This document shows, one piece after another, positions 6,625-8,967 of a stretch of 8,967 nucleotides of DNA (the stretch's first letter is position 1; each line of letters opens with the position of its first letter). Below the pieces are notes generated by a model, which saw nothing but the letters and a program-made list of their open reading frames with translations, ran no database searches and was not told where the DNA came from. The position numbers and the translations under genes were made by a program. The DNA lies in the NCBI GenBank assembly GCA_028868335.1, contig JAGWUU010000125.1, forward strand, positions 1-8,967, written 5' to 3'. The DNA is from Sphingomonadales bacterium (GTDB lineage: Bacteria; Pseudomonadota; Alphaproteobacteria; Sphingomonadales; Sphingomonadaceae).

Positions 6625-7671
6625 ATGGCGACGATCAGGGATGTGGCGCGCGAGGCAGGCGTGTCGGTGGCGACGGCCAGCCGCGCGCTCAACGATCATT
6701 CAAACGTCCGGGGTGAAACCCGCCAGCGTATTGTCGAGGCGGCAAGCAGGCTGAAGTTCGTACCTCATTCGGGAGCCCGCAGCCTGACCCGGAAGACGAC
6801 AGACACGATCGGAGTGATCCTGCCCGATCTGTTCGGCGAATTCTTCTCCGAAATCATTCGCGGAATCGATCGTATCGCCAACAAGTCAGGCAAGCACTTG
6901 CTGCTCGGCAACATGCACGGCAGCGCCTATGAAACCGCGAGCGCGATCCGGGCAATGCGTGGCAGGGTTGACGGGCTTTTGCTGATGCCCAGCGAGGTCG
7001 AGCCCGAACTGCTCGCCCAGCATCTCGATCCTGCCATCCCGACGGTGCTGCTCAACTACGATGGTACGCCGCTTGGCTTGCCCTTCGTTGCCGTGGACAA
7101 TTATCGTGGTGCCCGCGATCTTACGGAATTTCTCATCGCCAAGGGCTGTCGCCGCATCGCGCACATCGCCGGACCAAAGCACAACCGCGATGCGCGCGAG
7201 CGATTGCGTGGATTCGCCGACGCGATGCTTGACCGTCTGGGTGAGCGCAATCCCTTGGTTCTGAGTGGCGATTTCAGCGAGACAGCCGGGCAGGAGGCAG
7301 CTCGGCTCGTTCTTGGCGGACAGGTGCCGGTCGACGCGATCTTTGCTGCCAACGACCTGATGGCGGTGGGTTGCATGGAAGTGCTAACCGACGTCGAGAC
7401 GGCTGGTGCCCTGCCGATGATCGCGGGTTTCGACGATATTCCCCTAGCCCGACATGTACGTCCCTCGCTGACCACTATGGAAGCGCATATCGAGGAATTG
7501 GGATCGCGCGCCGCGATCATGCTGCTGAACTTGCTAAGCGGAAATGAACTTACCGCGAGCGACGGGATCGTCCTTGCCCCGACGCTGATGCAGCGTGCCT
7601 CGACCCCGGGCCCGAGCCAAGACCAACCCGGTGCGCGTGTCCGCCCACCGGACGCCGTTCCTGAAGGCTGA
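6625..7671 (+). CDS. LacI/GalR-family transcriptional repressor
   Basis: This 348-residue regulator has an N-terminal LacI-type helix-turn-helix (I-R-D-V-A-R-E-A-G-V-S-V-A-T-A-S-R-A-L-N, residues 4-23), a hinge helix near 50-57, and a periplasmic-binding-protein-like effector domain (about 60-330) with G-F-D-D-I-P-L-A typical of the family. Recognition-helix residues Val15, Ala16 and Arg20 are those of E. coli GalR, and the three nearby palindromes fit the GalR-type consensus. That pairing supports it as the local repressor, released by an imported sugar or breakdown product. AAGGG four bases before the ATG serves as the ribosome binding site. It is divergent from GH3 and is the first gene of the operon with the ABC binding protein. 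The last 20 or so residues form a Pro-rich tail beyond the usual end of the fold. The effector cannot be named; a glucoside or glucose derivative is inferred from the neighbours. Confidence 0.93.
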   Translation: MATIRDVAREAGVSVATASRALNDHSNVRGETRQRIVEAASRLKFVPHSGARSLTRKTTDTIGVILPDLFGEFFSEIIRGIDRIANKSGKHLLLGNMHGSAYETASAIRAMRGRVDGLLLMPSEVEPELLAQHLDPAIPTVLLNYDGTPLGLPFVAVDNYRGARDLTEFLIAKGCRRIAHIAGPKHNRDARERLRGFADAMLDRLGERNPLVLSGDFSETAGQEAARLVLGGQVPVDAIFAANDLMAVGCMEVLTDVETAGALPMIAGFDDIPLARHVRPSLTTMEAHIEELGSRAAIMLLNLLSGNELTASDGIVLAPTLMQRASTPGPSQDQPGARVRPPDAVPEG

Positions 7672-7678
7672 GCGCGAG

Positions 7679-8962
7679 GTGTTCGCCGGCAAATCCATCC
7701 AGTTGACGCGGCGTCAGACGCTGGGCTGGACGGGCGCTCTTGCCGCCAACCTGGCAGTCGGCGGATGCTACCGCAACTCCGGTACCATCGACCTGTGGGC
7801 AATGGGCACCGAAGCGATGAGGCTGCCTGCACTCATGGCGAGCGCGCTTCCCGAACTCGCCAACCGCGTCAACGTCCAGGCGTTGCCGTGGACCGCAGCG
7901 CACAGCAAGCTACTGACCAGCTTTGCCGGTGGATCGCTGCCGTTGATCGGGCAGGTCGGCAACAGTTGGATCGCCGAGATGGTCGCGCTTGGCGCACTGC
8001 GGCCGGTGCCCGAAAGCCATTCCGCGCTGCTGGCCGACCAGTTTCCGGCGGTCGTGGAAACCAATCGCATCGACGGCAAGCTCTACGGCGTGCCCTGGTA
8101 CGTCGACACTCGCCTGCAATTCTACCGCAAGGACTTGCTCGCACGGGTCGGCTACGCCGCGCCACCGCCGATCTGGGAGGAATGGAAGGCGGTTGGACAC
8201 CGCTTGCTCGCGCGCGGCGCGACCGGGGGTTTTGCCGTCCTGATGCCGCTCAATGAAAACGAGCATCTTCTCGGCATGGCCCTGTCGGCCGGTGCAGGAT
8301 TCGTGCGCGACAGGGCTAGTCGCGGCGACTTCGCCGCACCGGAATTTCTCGCAGCGCTTGAATTCTACCGCTCGCTCTATGCCGAGGGCCTGGCTCCCAT
8401 AGCCTCGGCAAGCGAGGTCGCGAATGTCTGGGCGGAATTCGCCAAGGGAACTTTCGCGATCTACCCATCAGGACCGTGGACTGTCGGCGACATGCGCCAG
8501 CGTCTGCCCGACGCCATCAAGGACAAGTGGAGCACGGCACCGAATCCTGGACCCAATGGCACCGGCTCCGCGCCGCCCGGTGGATCGTCGCTGGTGCTCT
8601 ATTCCGGCCATGGCAAGCGGGAAAAGGCCGGCTGGGCGGTGATTGCCGGATTGTTGGGATTGCCGGCGCAGCGCGCCCTGCTCGACATCACGGGTGACCT
8701 GCCCGCCCGTCGCACGGTGTGGCAAGACGCGGGGTTAATCGCCGATCCCATAATGAGCGCGTTTTCAACTCAGCTCGATCACGCCCGACCCGTCCCCAAG
8801 ATTCCCGAATGGGAACGCATTGTCACCGAAATGCAGGTCGTCGCCGAGCGCATGGTGCGCGGGCAGTATGATGTGAAGTCGGCCGCCGCCGAAATGAATC
8901 GCCGGGCCGACAAGCTGCTGACGAAGCGGCGCTGGTTGCTCGAAACCGGGCGCATGGCATGA
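7679..8962 (+). CDS. ABC transporter sugar-binding lipoprotein (SBP family 1)
   Basis: From the preferred GTG this is a 427-residue solute-binding protein of the family that includes MalE. It would capture an oligosaccharide in the periplasm and hand it to inner-membrane permeases. The N-terminus has L-T-R-R-Q-T-L-G (twin arginine), a hydrophobic stretch and a lipobox-like A-V-G-G-C with Cys30, so it is probably a lipid-anchored, Tat-exported protein. Family hallmarks include D-G-K-L-Y-G-V-P-W-Y-V-D-T, Y-R-K-D-L-L, F-A-I-Y-P-S-G-P-W and P-G-G-S-S-L-V. A longer frame opens with ATG at 7595, but it would overlap the repressor gene by 77 bp and put about 28 odd residues before the signal peptide. 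The GTG lies seven bases after the repressor stop, with GAAGG 11 bases before it. GTG at 7631 or 7637 and TTG at 7703 are weaker options. The solute is unknown; an alpha- or beta-glucoside is inferred from the hydrolases. Confidence 0.88.
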   Translation: MFAGKSIQLTRRQTLGWTGALAANLAVGGCYRNSGTIDLWAMGTEAMRLPALMASALPELANRVNVQALPWTAAHSKLLTSFAGGSLPLIGQVGNSWIAEMVALGALRPVPESHSALLADQFPAVVETNRIDGKLYGVPWYVDTRLQFYRKDLLARVGYAAPPPIWEEWKAVGHRLLARGATGGFAVLMPLNENEHLLGMALSAGAGFVRDRASRGDFAAPEFLAALEFYRSLYAEGLAPIASASEVANVWAEFAKGTFAIYPSGPWTVGDMRQRLPDAIKDKWSTAPNPGPNGTGSAPPGGSSLVLYSGHGKREKAGWAVIAGLLGLPAQRALLDITGDLPARRTVWQDAGLIADPIMSAFSTQLDHARPVPKIPEWERIVTEMQVVAERMVRGQYDVKSAAAEMNRRADKLLTKRRWLLETGRMA

Positions 8963-8967
8963 GCGCG
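8959..8967 (+). CDS. Start of the next gene, probably an ABC sugar permease (partial)
   Basis: An ATG at 8959 overlaps the binding-protein stop as ATGA, the usual sign of translational coupling. Only M-S-A is visible. In sugar ABC operons the gene after the binding protein is normally a MalF-type permease, so that is the expected identity. It is inferred from context alone. Confidence 0.5.

Noticed and set aside
7595..7678. Extended N-terminus of the sugar-binding protein overlapping the repressor gene
   Set aside because: No ribosome binding site precedes ATG 7595, and the extension would bury the lipoprotein signal; the GTG at 7679 fits better.
1..8967. CRISPR arrays, insertion sequences, tRNA or rRNA genes, phage genes
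   Set aside because: Reading through found no regularly spaced direct repeats, transposase-like proteins, terminal inverted repeats or structural RNA signatures; the window is ordinary chromosomal metabolic DNA.

Overview
The window looks like part of a carbohydrate-utilisation locus from a GC-rich alphaproteobacterium, most likely a sphingomonad or a Caulobacter relative. This lineage call is an inference. It rests on the high GC content, the flavin-dependent 'tryptophan halogenase' gene sitting among glycoside-use genes (a habit of these groups), and a possible TonB-dependent receptor start at the left edge. Coding density is high. The only intergenic gaps are about 176, 106 and 122 bp, and each holds one copy of the same operator-like palindrome.

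Layout from left to right. (1) Bases 1-33, minus strand: the first 11 codons of a gene leaving the window, with a good ribosome binding site; a TonB-dependent receptor is a guess. (2) 210-1793, minus: a flavin-dependent halogenase with all recognisable PrnA-type catalytic motifs. (3) 1900-4242, plus: a cytoplasmic GH31 alpha-glucosidase-like enzyme, divergent from the halogenase. (4) 4223-6502, minus: an exported (probably Tat) GH3 beta-glucosidase of BglX type. It converges on the GH31 gene, and the two reading frames overlap by 20 bp. (5) 6625-7671, plus: a LacI/GalR-family repressor, divergent from the GH3 gene. (6) 7679-8962, plus: a lipoprotein sugar-binding protein of an ABC importer, seven bases after the repressor stop. 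(7) 8959-8967, plus: the first three codons of the next gene, overlapping by ATGA and probably an ABC permease.

How they may work together: an oligosaccharide would cross the outer membrane (receptor to the left, if that call is right), be trimmed in the periplasm by the GH3 enzyme, be captured by the lipoprotein and imported by the ABC system, and be cleaved in the cytoplasm by the GH31 enzyme. Three copies of a GalR-type operator (core TGTAACCGGTTACA) lie in front of the leftward edge gene, between the halogenase and GH31, and between GH3 and the repressor. The encoded repressor has the GalR-like recognition residues Val15 and Ala16, so the whole locus is probably one locally controlled regulon. 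The halogenase is the odd member: its catalytic residues are intact, yet nothing nearby suggests a natural-product pathway. Its role in a sugar regulon is the most interesting open question here.
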